The notes: generated from the letters alone by a model not told the origin. Positions 16,743-25,965 are shown, numbered from the stretch's first letter. The stretch is 64,000 bases of DNA from Brevibacterium album DSM 18261 (GCF_000426445.1 NZ_AUFJ01000012.1:62001-126000), one strand, 5' to 3'. A program made the numbers and translations.

Positions 16743-18188
16743 ATGGCCCGGACGTCCAGAGTCGAGTACAGCGAGGTGAGCGAGGACTTCCTCGCGCGCC
16801 GCTCGCTTCGCAAGGGGGCGGCGGGCTGGATCCTGCTGGCCGGCCTCGGCGTGGCCTATGTGATCAGCGGAGACTTCTCCGGGTGGAACCTGGGCCTGGC
16901 CCAGGGCGGCTGGGGAGGCCTGCTCATCGCCTTCCTGCTCATGGGGCTCATGTACGTGTGCATGACCCTGGGCCTGGCGGAGATGTCCTCGACCCTGCCG
17001 ACCGCCGGGGCCGGCTACGGCTTCGCCCGCCGCGGCCTCGGCCCGCTGGGCGGCTTCACCACGGGAATGGCGATCCTCATCGAGTACTCGATGGCGCCCG
17101 CGGCCATCTCCACCTTCATCGCGGGATACGTCCAGGCCCTCGGCATCCTGCCGGAGGGCGTCCCCGCCTGGACGATCTACCTCCTCGCCTATCTGATCTT
17201 CGTCGGCATCCACATCTGGGGTGTGGGCGAGGCGCTGCGCGTCATGTTCGTCATCACCGCGATCGCGGTCGTGGCGATCCTCGCCTTCGTCTTCGGCATG
17301 ATCGGTCACTTCGAGGCCTCCAACCTGTTCGACATCGCGCCGGTGGCCGAACGCATGGGCTCCTCGGAGTTCCTGCCCTTCGGCGTCTCCGGTCTGCTCG
17401 CCAGCCTGGTGTTCGGCATCTGGTTCTTCCTCGCGATCGAGGGCGTGCCGCTGGCCGCGGAGGAGTCCGCGGACCCCAAGCGGGACATGCCCCGCGGCAT
17501 CATGACGGCGATGTTCGTGCTGCTCGTGTTCGGCGCCCTCATGCTCGTCCTGGTCCCGGGCACTGCGGGAGCCCAGGCGATGAGCGTCTCCGACAATCCG
17601 CTCCCGGAGGCCGTGCGCCACGTCTACGGGGACTCCTCGCTGCTCGCCGCCTTCGTGAACTGGGCGGGCCTGGCGGGCCTGGTGGCGAGCTTCTTCTCCA
17701 TCATCTTCGCCTATTCCCGGCAGCTCTTCGCCCTCTCCCGCGCGGGGTACCTGCCCAAGTGGCTCTCGCTCACGGGCAGGCGCAAGACCCCCTATCTCGC
17801 CCTCATCTTCCCCGGCACCATCGGCTTCGTCCTTGCCGTCGCCACCGGCGGGGAGGGCGGCATCCTGCTCAACGTCGCCGTGTTCGGCGCCACCGTCTCC
17901 TATGTGCTCCTCAACCTCTCCCACATCATGCTCCGCCTCAAGGAGCCGGAGCTGGAGCGCGGCTACCGCACCCCGGGAGGCATCGCCACGACCTCGATCG
18001 CGCTGGTGCTGGCCTCGGTCGCCGTGGTCGCGACCTTCGTCGTCGACGTGCTGGCCGCCGGGATCGCGGCCGGCGTCCTCCTGCTCGCGATCGCCTACTT
18101 CTGGTTCTACTCCCGCCACCGCCTCGTGGCGAGCGCCCCGGAGGAGGAGTTCGCACAGCTCAAGGCCGCCGAGGACCAGCTCAAGTGA
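16743..18188 (+). CDS. APC-family amine/amino-acid permease, ethanolamine-permease-like
   Basis: A 481-residue integral membrane protein with about 12 transmembrane segments. It has the APC-superfamily start GWILLAGLGVAYVISGDFSGWN (split helix 1, Gly-rich substrate site), the LPTAGAGYGFARRGLGP loop, the FLAIEGVPLAAEESADPKRDMPRGI segment typical of this superfamily, and SYVLLNLSHIMLRLKEPELERGYRTPGG near the end. The WN after ISGDFSG and the EES-ADPKRDMP loop recall ethanolamine permeases. It opens the operon; the adjoining gamma-glutamyl ligase fits uptake of ethanolamine or a similar amine. GGAGGAGC precedes the ATG. Confidence 0.85.
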   Translation: MARTSRVEYSEVSEDFLARRSLRKGAAGWILLAGLGVAYVISGDFSGWNLGLAQGGWGGLLIAFLLMGLMYVCMTLGLAEMSSTLPTAGAGYGFARRGLGPLGGFTTGMAILIEYSMAPAAISTFIAGYVQALGILPEGVPAWTIYLLAYLIFVGIHIWGVGEALRVMFVITAIAVVAILAFVFGMIGHFEASNLFDIAPVAERMGSSEFLPFGVSGLLASLVFGIWFFLAIEGVPLAAEESADPKRDMPRGIMTAMFVLLVFGALMLVLVPGTAGAQAMSVSDNPLPEAVRHVYGDSSLLAAFVNWAGLAGLVASFFSIIFAYSRQLFALSRAGYLPKWLSLTGRRKTPYLALIFPGTIGFVLAVATGGEGGILLNVAVFGATVSYVLLNLSHIMLRLKEPELERGYRTPGGIATTSIALVLASVAVVATFVVDVLAAGIAAGVLLLAIAYFWFYSRHRLVASAPEEEFAQLKAAEDQLK

Positions 18189-18237
18189 GAGGCACAGCCC
18201 CCTCCGTCCGCTCCCAGCCCCATAAGGAATCGCGCTC

Positions 18238-19695
18238 ATGACCCGCACCCACTCCGCTACCGCCGCTGTCCTCGCTCCGGCCGCTCCCGGCGTCCCCCTC
18301 TCGCCCACCAGCACGCAGCGGGTGGCGACGGGGGTCAACCAGGCTCCCGCGCTCACCGTCGAAGGTCTGCGCGCCCTGGTGGACAGCGGCGAGGTGGACA
18401 CCGTCGTCATGGCGGCGACGGACATCCAAGGGCGCCTGCAGGGCAAACGGCAGAGCGCGCGCTTCTTCCTCGACGAGCTCATGGAGCACGGGACGGAGGG
18501 CTGCAACTACCTGCTGGCCGTGGACGTCGACATGAACACCGTCGACGGCTACGACATGTCCTCGTGGGAGACCGGCTACGGTGACCTCGTCTTCTCGCCG
18601 GACCTGTCCACGCTGCGCCGCCTGCCGTGGCAGCCGGGGTCCGTGCTCGTCACCTGCGACCTGCTGTGGCCGGACGGAAGTCCGGTGCCGGCCTCGCCCC
18701 GGCAGATCCTGGCCCGGCAGGTGGAGCGGCTGCGGGAGCTGGGACTGGAGGCGTTCGCCGGCACGGAGCTGGAATTCATCGCGTTCGACACCAGCTATGA
18801 GGACGCGCAGCGCTCCGACTACCGCGAGGTGCGGCCCTCCAACCTCTACAACGTGGACTACTCGCTGCTGGGCACGGCGCGCGTGGAGCCGCTGCTGCGG
18901 GACATCCGCAACTCCATGGCCGGTGCGGGCATGTACGTCGAGGGCGCCAAGGGCGAATGCAACCTGGGCCAGCACGAGATCACGTTCCGGTACGCGGACG
19001 TCCTCACCACCTGCGACAACCATTCGATCTACAAGAACGGCGCCAAGGAGATCGCGGCCCAGCACGGCAAGTCGATCACCTTCATGGCGAAGTACAACCA
19101 GCGCGAGGGCAGCTCCTGCCACGTGCACCTGAGCCTGCGCGGCGCGGAGGGCGGTGCCGTGCTCCCCGGCGACGGCGAGCACGGGTTCTCCCCGATCATG
19201 GAGCGCTTCATCGCCGGTCAGCTTGCGTGCCTGGAGGACTTCACCTACTTCTTCGCCCCCAACATCAACTCCTACAAGAGGTTCGTGGAGGGTTCGTTCG
19301 CCCCCACCGCCCTGGCCTGGGGATTCGACAACCGCACCTGCGCGCTGCGGGTGGTGGGCGAGGGTCCCTCCCTGCGCGTGGAGACGCGGGTGGGCGGCGC
19401 GGACCTCAACCCCTATCTGGCGACGGCGGCCATCATCGCAGCGGGCATCCACGGCATGGAGAACGAGCTGGAGCTCCCGCCGGTCACGGAGGGCAGCGCC
19501 TATGCCGGTGACGCCCCGCGGCTGCCGACCACCCTGCGCGCGGCCCGGGAGAGGCTCGCCGCCTCGGAGGCTGCGCGCGCGGCCTTCGGGGACGAGGTGG
19601 TCCGCCACTATGTGAACGCCGCGGACGTGGAGCTCGCCGACTACGAATCCACTGTGACCGATTGGGAGCGCCGACGTGGCTTCGAGCGGCTCTGA
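18238..19695 (+). CDS. Glutamine-synthetase-like gamma-glutamylamide ligase
   Basis: This 485-residue protein belongs to the glutamine synthetase superfamily but to the branch that ligates glutamate to amines (PuuA/GlnA3/GlnA4/IpuC-like). Visible landmarks are ATDIQGRLQGKR near the N-terminus, GTELEFIAF (metal Glu pair), AKGECNLGQHEI, SSCHVHLSLRG (His), NINSYKRFVEGSFAPT, DNRTCALRVVG and RVETRVGGADLNPYLA (Arg/Glu). The adenylylation loop of true GlnA is not evident. By context it would gamma-glutamylate the amine imported by the upstream permease. Ethanolamine is favoured, with polyamines or alkylamines as alternatives. It follows the permease by 49 nt. Confidence 0.88.
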   Translation: MTRTHSATAAVLAPAAPGVPLSPTSTQRVATGVNQAPALTVEGLRALVDSGEVDTVVMAATDIQGRLQGKRQSARFFLDELMEHGTEGCNYLLAVDVDMNTVDGYDMSSWETGYGDLVFSPDLSTLRRLPWQPGSVLVTCDLLWPDGSPVPASPRQILARQVERLRELGLEAFAGTELEFIAFDTSYEDAQRSDYREVRPSNLYNVDYSLLGTARVEPLLRDIRNSMAGAGMYVEGAKGECNLGQHEITFRYADVLTTCDNHSIYKNGAKEIAAQHGKSITFMAKYNQREGSSCHVHLSLRGAEGGAVLPGDGEHGFSPIMERFIAGQLACLEDFTYFFAPNINSYKRFVEGSFAPTALAWGFDNRTCALRVVGEGPSLRVETRVGGADLNPYLATAAIIAAGIHGMENELELPPVTEGSAYAGDAPRLPTTLRAARERLAASEAARAAFGDEVVRHYVNAADVELADYESTVTDWERRRGFERL

Positions 19696-20686
19696 GGCGG
19701 GACCGGGCGCAGCCGCCGCTGCCATCCCGGTCGCAAGCGGCACCACCGCCCGCCGCCCTCTCATGGGACTCACCACCTACATGCAGCAGGGGGCATGGGG
19801 TGTGTGGGACACGGAGGCCGTGATCCTGCCCGCCGAATACGTCCACATGGTGGTGGCGGCCGGCGGCGTGCCGGTGCTCCTCCCGCCCCACGGCACGGAC
19901 GCCTCCGTGCTGGACGGCCTCGACGGGCTGGTTCTCACGGGTGGTGCGGACGTGGGGCCCGAGCGCTACGGCGCCGTTCCCCACGAGCGCACGCAGGCGC
20001 AGCCCTGGCGCGACGACCACGAGTTCACCCTCCTGGCCGCTGCGCGCGAGCGCGGCATGCCGGTGCTCGGCATCTGCCGCGGCCTGCAGGTCATCAACGC
20101 GGCCCTCGGCGGCACGCTCCACCAGCACGTCCCGGAGGTGGTGGGCCACTCCGACTGTCAGCCCGAACCCGGCGTCTACGGCGAGGTCACGGCCCGGGTG
20201 GAGCCCGGCTCCCGGCTGGCGCGTGCGGTGGGGGAGCAGGTGAGCGCACCGTGCTACCACCACCAGTCCGTCGCCGAGGTGGGGGCGGGGCTCGTCGTCA
20301 CGGCCCGGGCCGAGGACGGCACTGTGGAGGCGCTGGAGACCGCCTCACCTTCGGCAGGCGAGTCTGGTACAAGCGAGTCTGCTGCTGGTGAGCCTGCTGC
20401 AGGTGAGGCCGGGGGAAGCGACTCCGCCGAGCCCTGGCTGCTGGCCGTCCAGTGGCATCCCGAGCACAACGTCCAGGATGTGCGCGTCGTCACGGCGGCC
20501 GTGGACGCCGCCCGCGTCTACGCTGAGCAGCGCGCACGAGCGGCACGGCCACCGGGTCCGCAGACGGTTCCGGCGGTGTCGAGTTGGGCGGAACCGCCGG
20601 GCCGGCCGGCGCGCACCGCACCGCAGCCGGCACGCACCGCACCGAACCCGCAGACCCACAGCAGACAGGAAGGGGGCGCCACGTGA
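19676..20686 (+). CDS. Gamma-glutamyl amide hydrolase, PuuD-like class I amidotransferase
   Basis: A 336-residue peptidase-C26-type protein. The nucleophile is C134 in LGICRGLQVINAALGG, the His/Glu pair is in VQWHPEHN near residue 265, and the TGGADVGPERYG strand is typical of PuuD. These enzymes cleave gamma-glutamyl-amine intermediates to release glutamate, here after oxidation of the glutamylated amine. The GTG at 19676 overlaps the ligase gene by 20 nt and has GGGAG just upstream. A Glu/Ser/Ala/Gly-rich stretch (about residues 222-245) interrupts the fold before the catalytic His, and a Pro/Thr-rich tail follows. Confidence 0.85.
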   Translation: MASSGSEAGPGAAAAAIPVASGTTARRPLMGLTTYMQQGAWGVWDTEAVILPAEYVHMVVAAGGVPVLLPPHGTDASVLDGLDGLVLTGGADVGPERYGAVPHERTQAQPWRDDHEFTLLAAARERGMPVLGICRGLQVINAALGGTLHQHVPEVVGHSDCQPEPGVYGEVTARVEPGSRLARAVGEQVSAPCYHHQSVAEVGAGLVVTARAEDGTVEALETASPSAGESGTSESAAGEPAAGEAGGSDSAEPWLLAVQWHPEHNVQDVRVVTAAVDAARVYAEQRARAARPPGPQTVPAVSSWAEPPGRPARTAPQPARTAPNPQTHSRQEGGAT

Positions 20687-22044
20687 GCGTCAGCACAGTC
20701 CTCAATCCGGCCACCGGCGAGGCCATCGCCCGGATCGAGCGGACCGCACTGCCCGAGGTCGACTCGGCGATCGCACGCGCGCAGACCGCGTTCGAGGCGT
20801 GGCGGAGGGTGGCGCCGGGCGACAGGGCCCGGCTGCTGCGCCGGTTCGCCGCCGTCATCGACGCGCACGTGGACGAGCTCGCGCAGCTGGAGGTCGCCAA
20901 CGCCGGGCACACGATCGGCAACGCCACGTGGGAGGCCGGCAACGTGCGCGATGTCGTCGAGTACTACGCGGCCGCTCCGGAACGCAGCTTCGGGAAGCAG
21001 ATCCCCGTGCCCGGCGGCGTGGACATCACCTTCAAGGAGCCGCTGGGCGTGGTGGGCGTCATCGTGCCCTGGAACTTTCCCATGCCGATCGCCGGCTGGG
21101 GGTTCGCTCCCGCGCTCGCCGCCGGCAACACGGTGGTGCTCAAACCGGCGGAGCTCACCCCGCTCACTGCGATCCGGATCGGGGAGCTCGCGCTCGAGGC
21201 GGGTCTGCCCGAGGGTGTGCTCACGGTGATCCCGGGGAAGGGATCCGTGGTGGGCGAGCGGTTCGTCACCCATCCGCTCGTGCGCAAGGTGGTCTTCACA
21301 GGCTCCACCGAGGTGGGCCGGGGGATCATGCGCGGCTGCGCGGAGCAGATCAAGAACGTCACGCTGGAGCTGGGCGGGAAGAACGCGAACATCGTGTTCG
21401 CGGACGCGGACCTGGAGAAGGCCGCCGCCGAGGCGCCGGGCGGGGTGTTCGACAACGCGGGCCAGGACTGCTGTTCGCGGTCGCGGCTGCTGGTCCAGTC
21501 GAGCGTGTACGACGACTTCATGGCGCGGCTGGAGACCGCAGTGAAGTCCTTCGTCGTCGCGGACCCCGCCGACCCGGCCGCGGACATGGGGCCGCTCATC
21601 TCCGCGGCGCATCGTGACTCCGTGGCCGCCTACGCGGATTCCGGCGAGGTCGCCTTCTCCGGGAGCGCGCCCGAGGGGCCGGGCTTCTGGTTCCCGCCCA
21701 CGGTCATCACCCCCGGTGACCTCACCGCCCGGGACTTCTCCGAGGAGATCTTCGGCCCGGTGCTGTCCGTGGTGCGGTTCGATACGGAGGCCGAAGCCGT
21801 GAAGATCGCCAACAGCACGGAGTACGGCCTCTCCGGTTCGATCTACACGGAGAACCTGAGCCGCGCCATGCGGGTGGCCCGTGCTGTGGAAGCCGGGAAC
21901 CTGTCCGTGAACTCGCACTCCTCCGTGCGGTACTGGACGCCGTTCGGCGGATACAAGCAGTCCGGGCTGGGCCGTGAGCTCGGCCCGGATGCGCTCGACT
22001 CATTCACCGAGACGAAGAACGTGTTCTTCGCGACCGACGACTGA
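20683..22044 (+). CDS. NAD(P)-dependent aldehyde dehydrogenase
   Basis: 453 residues with all ALDH-superfamily landmarks: VPWNFPMPIAGW (N131), VLKPAE (K154), FTGSTEVG, LELGGKN (E229) and FDNAGQDCCSR (catalytic Cys, C263). Near the end are SFTETKNVFF and the Phe of PFGGYKQSGLGRE. In the gamma-glutamyl pathway it would oxidise the gamma-glutamyl aldehyde produced from the ligated amino alcohol or amine. The GTG at 20683 overlaps the previous stop by 4 nt (GTGA); the much longer upstream frame is not used. Confidence 0.93.
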   Translation: MSVSTVLNPATGEAIARIERTALPEVDSAIARAQTAFEAWRRVAPGDRARLLRRFAAVIDAHVDELAQLEVANAGHTIGNATWEAGNVRDVVEYYAAAPERSFGKQIPVPGGVDITFKEPLGVVGVIVPWNFPMPIAGWGFAPALAAGNTVVLKPAELTPLTAIRIGELALEAGLPEGVLTVIPGKGSVVGERFVTHPLVRKVVFTGSTEVGRGIMRGCAEQIKNVTLELGGKNANIVFADADLEKAAAEAPGGVFDNAGQDCCSRSRLLVQSSVYDDFMARLETAVKSFVVADPADPAADMGPLISAAHRDSVAAYADSGEVAFSGSAPEGPGFWFPPTVITPGDLTARDFSEEIFGPVLSVVRFDTEAEAVKIANSTEYGLSGSIYTENLSRAMRVARAVEAGNLSVNSHSSVRYWTPFGGYKQSGLGRELGPDALDSFTETKNVFFATDD

Positions 22045-22156
22045 TCGGCGCCGCGCAGCGGGGAGGGCATCATCCTCCTGGCGAGCGCGCCTGCCCCACA
22101 CGACCGTCGGCACCGGCCTCGGCGGCACCCCCACCAGAAGCGAAGGAAAGCAGCAG

Positions 22157-22945
22157 ATGACAGAGAACAAGTCGCTCGTCCCCGGTCGGTTCGCCGGGAA
22201 GACCTGCGTGATCACGGGAGGTGCGTCCGGGATCGGGCTGGCCACCGGACGCAGGCTCGCGGCGGAAGGCGCGAACGTCGTCGTGGGCGACCTCGACGAG
22301 GTGCGCGGGCCGGCCGCCGCGCAGGAGCTGGACGGCCTCTTCGTCCGCGTGAACGTGGCCGACGAGGCAGAGGTCAAGAACCTCTTCCAGCAGGCGAAGG
22401 ACGCCTACGGCAGCGTGGACGTGGCGTTCAACAACGCCGGCATCAACCCCACCGACGACGCCTCGATCCTGGACACCGGACTCGAGGCCTGGCAGCGCGT
22501 CCAGACCGTCAACCTCACCTCCGTCTACCTGTGCAGCAAGTACGCGCTCGAGCACATGGTGGAGCAGCGGTCCGGCTCCATCATCAACACCGCCTCCTTC
22601 GTGGCGCTCATGGGCGCGGCGACCTCGCAGATCTCCTACTCCGCGTCGAAGGGCGGGGTGCTCTCCATGAGCCGGGAGCTGGGCGTGCAGTTCGCCAAGG
22701 ACGGCATCCGCGTGAACGCACTGTGCCCCGGGCCGGTGAACACCCCGCTGCTGCAGGAGCTGTTCGCCTCCGATCCGGTGCAGGCGCAGCGTCGGCTGGT
22801 CCACGTGCCGGGCGGGCGGTTCGCGGAGCCGGAGGAGATCGCGGCGGCCGTGGCGTTCCTCGCCAGTGACGACGCCTCCTTCGTCAACGCGACCGCGTTC
22901 ACGGTGGACGGCGGCATCAGCGCAGCCTATGTGACCCCGGAGTGA
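22157..22945 (+). CDS. Short-chain dehydrogenase/reductase of the amine operon
   Basis: A classical SDR of 262 residues: TGGASGIGLATG cofactor loop (about 20-31), D45 after strand beta2 favouring NAD, NNAG (about 92-95), S147, Y161 and K165 of the catalytic site (SYSASKGG), and PGPVNTPL. In this operon it could oxidise the alcohol of gamma-glutamyl-ethanolamide to the aldehyde used by the preceding ALDH; this is inference. A purine-rich AAGGAAAG precedes the ATG at 22157, after a 112-nt gap in which no gene is seen. Its stop overlaps the next start. Confidence 0.9.
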   Translation: MTENKSLVPGRFAGKTCVITGGASGIGLATGRRLAAEGANVVVGDLDEVRGPAAAQELDGLFVRVNVADEAEVKNLFQQAKDAYGSVDVAFNNAGINPTDDASILDTGLEAWQRVQTVNLTSVYLCSKYALEHMVEQRSGSIINTASFVALMGAATSQISYSASKGGVLSMSRELGVQFAKDGIRVNALCPGPVNTPLLQELFASDPVQAQRRLVHVPGGRFAEPEEIAAAVAFLASDDASFVNATAFTVDGGISAAYVTPE

Positions 22946-23877
22946 GTGGTGTGAGCACAGAGGCCGGAGCCGAGTCCGCGCAGGGTTCTGCCGAGCCCGG
23001 ATCTGGCGTGTCCGAGTGCCGGAGGGGTGCGGCAGTCCGCCTCGCCGTCATCGAGCACGAGGCGGGCACGGACGCGCGCAGGCTGGGGGAGTGGCTCGAG
23101 TCCGCCGGGGCGCAGCTCACGGTGTTTCGCCCATATCTCCCCAAGGGGCCGGAGAGGTGCGTAGGGCAGCAGGGAGGTGCAGGTGCTGCAGGCGGTTCGG
23201 AGCCGGACCACTCCCCGCAGATGCAGGGCGCCGGCACTGCGGCCTCGGTGCCGGGGCGCCTGCCCGGTCCCGAGGAGTTCGACGGGCTGGTGGTGCTGGG
23301 CGGCTCCATGGGGCCCGCGGATGACGAGGACCACCCCTGGATGCCGGGAACCCGCGAGCTGCTCGCGGCCTCGGCGGCGGGTGCCTTCCCCGCCCTCGCG
23401 GTGTGCCTGGGCGGGGAGCAGCTGTGCCTGGCCGCCGGCGCGCGGGTGCGCGAGAGGGAGGTGCCGCAGATCGGGGTGGGCTCTGCGGTGACGAGGCCCG
23501 AGGCCCGCACGGATCCGCTCTTCTCCCACCTCCCCGCGAAGTTCCCCGTCATCCTCTGGCACGGCATCGAGATGACGCTGCCGGACGGTGCCGTGCACCT
23601 GGTCGAGGGCACTGCGGCCCCGGTGCAGGCGTTCCGGTGCGGCGAGGCCTGGGGCACCCAGTTCCATCCAGAGTCCACGGGCGAGCAGCTGCGGGTGTGG
23701 GGGACGCTCGGCGGCGATGCGTCGTACCCGGGCGGGCGGAGCCTCGAGGATGTTGTGGCCGAGGTGGTCCCGGCGCAGGAGGCTGTCGCGGAGGCGATGG
23801 AACCGCTGGCACGCGCATTCGTCTCCTACGTGCGCGGATTCGACCGGACGTGCCTCGATTCGACCGGGACGCGATGA
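22942..23877 (+). CDS. Class I glutamine amidotransferase-like protein
   Basis: 311 residues, GMP-synthase/YLR126C-like GATase1. It has the VLGGSMGPADDEDHPWM segment, nucleophile C155 in AVCLGGEQLC, the His of TQFHPES, and a WHGIEMTLPDG segment. A 40-residue Gly/Pro/Gln-rich insert lies near residues 70-108. The GTG start overlaps the SDR stop by 4 nt, so it is the sixth gene of the amine operon. The operon thus has two different GATase-fold hydrolases. Which one cleaves the gamma-glutamyl product cannot be decided from sequence. Confidence 0.85.
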   Translation: MSGVSTEAGAESAQGSAEPGSGVSECRRGAAVRLAVIEHEAGTDARRLGEWLESAGAQLTVFRPYLPKGPERCVGQQGGAGAAGGSEPDHSPQMQGAGTAASVPGRLPGPEEFDGLVVLGGSMGPADDEDHPWMPGTRELLAASAAGAFPALAVCLGGEQLCLAAGARVREREVPQIGVGSAVTRPEARTDPLFSHLPAKFPVILWHGIEMTLPDGAVHLVEGTAAPVQAFRCGEAWGTQFHPESTGEQLRVWGTLGGDASYPGGRSLEDVVAEVVPAQEAVAEAMEPLARAFVSYVRGFDRTCLDSTGTR

Positions 23878-23924
23878 ACCTGTCCGCCGGGCGGAGCTGA
23901 GCAGGTGAGCCTCAGCCGGTGAGC

Positions 23925-23954
23925 CTGGGTCGGCGGCACCTGGGTCGGCGGCAC
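23925..23954. repeat. 15-bp tandem duplication
   Basis: CTGGGTCGGCGGCAC occurs twice head to tail in the 256-nt gap after the amine operon. No gene is seen in this gap. Confidence 0.8.
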
Positions 23955-24032
23955 CGCGCGGCCGCGACTGCGTGCTGATGCTGTGTCGCAGCACTCTCAC
24001 AGCAGATGAGACGCCCTGTCATTCCCCGTCAA

Positions 24033-24056
24033 TATATGGAATAGTGAATTCCTATA
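24033..24056 (+). promoter_or_regulatory. AT-rich operator/promoter candidate upstream of the fuconate genes
   Basis: GGAAT (24038-24042) and ATTCC (24048-24052) form a small dyad immediately before TATAAG, in an unusually A+T-rich stretch about 80 nt upstream of the hydrolase gene. The GGAAT-n5-ATTCC layout resembles sites of IclR-type regulators. No regulator gene is adjacent. Confidence 0.4.
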
Positions 24057-24133
24057 AGTGGGGATGCGTCTGCGCTGCGTCCGTATGCGGTCGTGCGGCG
24101 GATGCGTCCCGCCGACTGTGAGGAGGAGACAGC

Positions 24134-24982
24134 ATGAAGCTCTGGACATCGGGACCGCAGGGAGACGAGACGCCGGTCGTCACGGTCGACGGCAGGGACT
24201 ACGACGCCTCGTCGGTGACCGGCGAGTTCGGACCGGCGTTCTTCGCTGCGGGCGGGCTCGAGACGCTGCGCGAGAAGGCCCTCGCCGGTGAGCTGCCGGA
24301 GTTCGCCCCGGAGACCGGCGCGCGCCTCGGCTCGCCGCTGGGCCGCCCGCAGGCGCTCATCTGCATCGGTCAGAACTATGCGGCGCACGCGGCGGAATCG
24401 GGTTCGGAGCCGCCCGAGCGGCCCATCATCTTCTTCAAGCACCCCAATACGGTCGCCGGCCCCGATGACACCGCATTCATCCCGCGGGGCTCGGAGAAGA
24501 CGGACTGGGAGGTGGAGCTGGGCCTCGTCATCGGCAGACCCGCCTCCTACCTCTCCAGCCGGGAGGAGGCCGCCGAGGCGATCGCGGGCTACGTCGTCGC
24601 CAACGACCTCTCGGAGCGCACCTTCCAGATCGAGCACTCCGGAGGCCAGTGGTCCAAGGGCAAGGTCGCTCCGGGCTTCTCCCCGCTGGGTCCGTACTTC
24701 GTGACGGCCGACGAGTTCGATCCCCACAATGCGAATCTGCGCAGCTGGGTCAACGGCGAGCCCCGCCAGGACTCGAACACGGCGGACATGATCTTCTCCG
24801 TCGAGGACATTGTCCTGGACCTCAGCCAGTACATGCAGCTGGAGCCCGGAGACATCGTCCTCACCGGCACCCCCGAGGGCGTCGCGCTCTCCGGCCGCTT
24901 CCCGTATCTCCGGGCCGGCGATGTCGTCGAGATCGAGATCGAGGGGCTCGGCCGGCAGCGTCAGGAGTTCGTCCAGGCCTGA
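24134..24982 (+). CDS. FAH-family hydrolase, probable 2,4-diketo-3-deoxy-L-fuconate hydrolase
   Basis: A 282-residue fumarylacetoacetate hydrolase-fold protein. The family strand is ICIGQNYAAHAAE, and the metal ligands fit E126 and E128 of DWEVELGLVIG with D158 of VVANDLSER. KGKVAPGFSPLGPYFV, SVEDIVLDLSQYMQLEPGDIVLTGTPEGV and GDVVEIEIEGLG complete the signature. It is grouped with an SDR and an L-fuconate dehydratase, the combination known from the non-phosphorylated L-fucose route of Xanthomonas, where the hydrolase yields pyruvate and L-lactate. The substrate is therefore inferred from context. The ATG has GAGGAGGAG upstream. Confidence 0.85.
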   Translation: MKLWTSGPQGDETPVVTVDGRDYDASSVTGEFGPAFFAAGGLETLREKALAGELPEFAPETGARLGSPLGRPQALICIGQNYAAHAAESGSEPPERPIIFFKHPNTVAGPDDTAFIPRGSEKTDWEVELGLVIGRPASYLSSREEAAEAIAGYVVANDLSERTFQIEHSGGQWSKGKVAPGFSPLGPYFVTADEFDPHNANLRSWVNGEPRQDSNTADMIFSVEDIVLDLSQYMQLEPGDIVLTGTPEGVALSGRFPYLRAGDVVEIEIEGLGRQRQEFVQA

Positions 24983-25051
24983 GCCCTCCAGATCCGAGTC
25001 GTCCAGGCCCGGGTCCGTCTCTTCCCACCCCAGTCTCCAAGGAGTACAGCT

Positions 25052-25825
25052 TTGGCATCTGCATCTGCATCTGAACCGACTGGCGAGCTCTCCGGCCTGG
25101 TCGCCGTCGTCACCGGCGGGGCCTCGGGGATCGGCGAGGCCACGGCGGCCCTGCTGGCCCGTCGCGGGGCCGAGGTCGCCGTCCTGGACCTCGACGTCGG
25201 CTCCGTCACCAGGCACTTCGCTCAGCAGGTGGACATCGGCGACGACGCCTCGGTCCGTGCCGGCATCGAGGCGGTTGCGGAGAGGTTCGGCCGCATCGAC
25301 ATCCTCGTGAACAACGCCGGGATCGGCGCACAGGGCACGGTGGCCGACAACTCCGATGAGGAGTGGCACCGCGTCCTGAACGTCAACGTCGTGGGCATCG
25401 CCCGCGTCACCCGTGCGGCGCTGCCGCACCTGCGGCGGTCCGAGAGCGCGGCCGTTGTCAACACCTGCTCGATCGCCGCGACCGCGGGTCTGCCGGACCG
25501 TGTCCTCTACTCCGCCTCGAAGGGCGCCGTCCAGTCGATGACGCTCGCGATGGCTGCCGACCACCTCCGCGAGGGCATCCGGGTCAACTGCGTGAACCCG
25601 GGCACGGCAGACACCCCGTGGGTGGGCCGGCTGCTCGACGCGGCCGAGGATCCGGCGCATGAGCGCGCGCAGCTCAGCGCTCGTCAGCCCTCCGGCAGGC
25701 TCGTCTCCGCGGACGAGGTCGCCTCGGCGATCGCCTATCTGGCCTCGCCCGCGGCCTCGGCGATCTCCGGCACGGCGCTCGCCGTGGACGGGGGCATGCA
25801 GGGGCTCCGCCTCCGCTCGGAGTGA
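25052..25825 (+). CDS. SDR, probable 2-keto-3-deoxy-L-fuconate dehydrogenase
   Basis: 257-residue classical SDR: VVTGGASGIGEA (residues about 19-30), LDLD after strand beta2 (NAD preference), NNAG (87-90), S140, Y153 and K157 (YSASKGAV), and NPGTADTPW. The start is a TTG at 25052, chosen because AAGGAG stands 7 nt upstream and the protein family begins here; no closer ATG or GTG fits. In the L-fuconate pathway this enzyme oxidises the C4 hydroxyl of 2-keto-3-deoxy-L-fuconate. L-rhamnonate-pathway dehydrogenases are close relatives, so the sugar is set by the neighbouring dehydratase. Confidence 0.85.
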   Translation: MASASASEPTGELSGLVAVVTGGASGIGEATAALLARRGAEVAVLDLDVGSVTRHFAQQVDIGDDASVRAGIEAVAERFGRIDILVNNAGIGAQGTVADNSDEEWHRVLNVNVVGIARVTRAALPHLRRSESAAVVNTCSIAATAGLPDRVLYSASKGAVQSMTLAMAADHLREGIRVNCVNPGTADTPWVGRLLDAAEDPAHERAQLSARQPSGRLVSADEVASAIAYLASPAASAISGTALAVDGGMQGLRLRSE

Positions 25826-25842
25826 GCCCGCAACTCCGCCCG

Positions 25843-25882
25843 GAATGAGCCGGCCGCGGTCCGAATGAGCCGGCCGCGGTCC
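25843..25882. repeat. 20-bp perfect tandem duplication
   Basis: The 20-bp unit starting GAATGAGCCGGCC is repeated exactly head to tail between the SDR and dehydratase genes. Each copy repeats the GAATGAG sequence seen just after the SDR stop. Confidence 0.85.
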
Positions 25883-25965
25883 GGCGGCGCTGCCCTCCCG
25901 TCCGCTCCTCCCGGAGAGCCCATCCGCACCTTCCAGAGAGCCACACCTCCCAGAGAGACAGAGAA

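Noticed and set aside
23925..25882. 15-bp and 20-bp tandem duplications as transposon target-site duplications
   Set aside because: The copies are directly adjacent with nothing between them and no transposase nearby, so slippage duplication is the simpler explanation.
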